Shown one piece after another: positions 32,178-32,270 of a DNA stretch of 32,270 nucleotides. The position numbers were made by a program, and so were the translations under genes. The DNA lies in assembly GCA_023663615.1 (NCBI GenBank), contig JAMPHA010000027.1:1-32270 (forward strand). Reading direction: 5' to 3'. Position 1 is the stretch's first letter. Each line of letters opens with the position of its first letter. The stretch is from DLAJ01 sp023663615 (GTDB lineage: Bacteria > Bacillota > Clostridia > Lachnospirales > Lachnospiraceae). The notes beneath the pieces are model-generated. The model was given only the letters and a program-made list of their open reading frames with translations, was not told the origin of the DNA and made no database searches.

Positions 32178-32270
32178 GTGTTGTTCGTCCGTTCCTGTTG
32201 CAACTTGTCAAGGACTTATTGGTTCTTTCCTAAGTTTGTTGATATATTTTTAGAATTTGGTATACTGAAT

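Overview
The window looks like a chromosomal segment of a Gram-positive anaerobe of the Clostridia, most likely Lachnospiraceae. The reasons are gene order (ylxM-ffh-rpsP-KH-rimM-trmD on one side and rplS-lepB-rbgA-lepB-rnhB on the other), strong GGAGG-type ribosome binding sites, and protein sequence style. Core genes are moderately GC-rich. The middle of the window, about 12.84 to 26.96 kb, is visibly more AT-rich and is a compound accessory region that separates trmD from rplS, which normally sit together.

Left host part (1-12.8 kb): a ROK glucokinase, two unrelated family-2 glycosyltransferases, a small Cys-rich protein, an SGNH sialate O-acetylesterase-like enzyme, a MATE exporter, a FliK-like hook-length protein, RNase HII, and signal peptidase / RbgA GTPase / signal peptidase. 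rplS follows, with its own promoter and terminator. Nearly everything here is on the minus strand.

Accessory part 1 (about 12,840-19,487): an integrated filamentous-phage-like (inovirus) genome of about 6.6 kb with all genes on the plus strand. It holds small membrane or charged ORFs, a frameshifted DUF3850 gene, a coat-protein candidate followed by a strong terminator, a large pIII-like adsorption protein, a pVI-like membrane protein, a Zot/pI ATPase, a hairpin-rich candidate replication origin, an HUH rolling-circle Rep, a Cys-rich small protein and an IS30-family transposase. A 12-bp direct repeat (GTGGGCGGGCGG) bounds it. A 16-bp palindrome, consensus TTCCRAACGTTYGGAA, recurs nine times within this element and I did not find it elsewhere in the window. 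This is one of the two most unusual signals here.

Accessory part 2 (about 19,461-26,953): a truncated ISAs1-family transposase remnant, then a strong promoter with a palindromic operator candidate and a tightly coupled operon. The operon encodes a 48-residue peptide, a radical SAM/SPASM enzyme, a PqqD-like recognition protein, a cobalamin-binding radical SAM enzyme and two ABC exporter half-transporters. It reads as a RiPP (ribosomally made, post-translationally modified peptide) biosynthesis and export cluster that I cannot assign to a named class: SPASM maturase plus RRE plus B12 enzyme would modify a precursor whose C-terminus is PQQCWKKE, and the ABC pair would export it.

Right host part (26.97-32.27 kb): trmD, rimM, a KH-domain protein, rpsP, ffh and ylxM, all minus strand. 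A three-hairpin gap lies between the KH gene and rimM, and two of those hairpins match a double-hairpin element also found beside the FliK-like gene. The window ends in an ATPase (DUF4143 family) gene lacking its Walker A domain. No tRNA, rRNA or CRISPR array was seen, and no gene-free stretch exceeds 300 bases.
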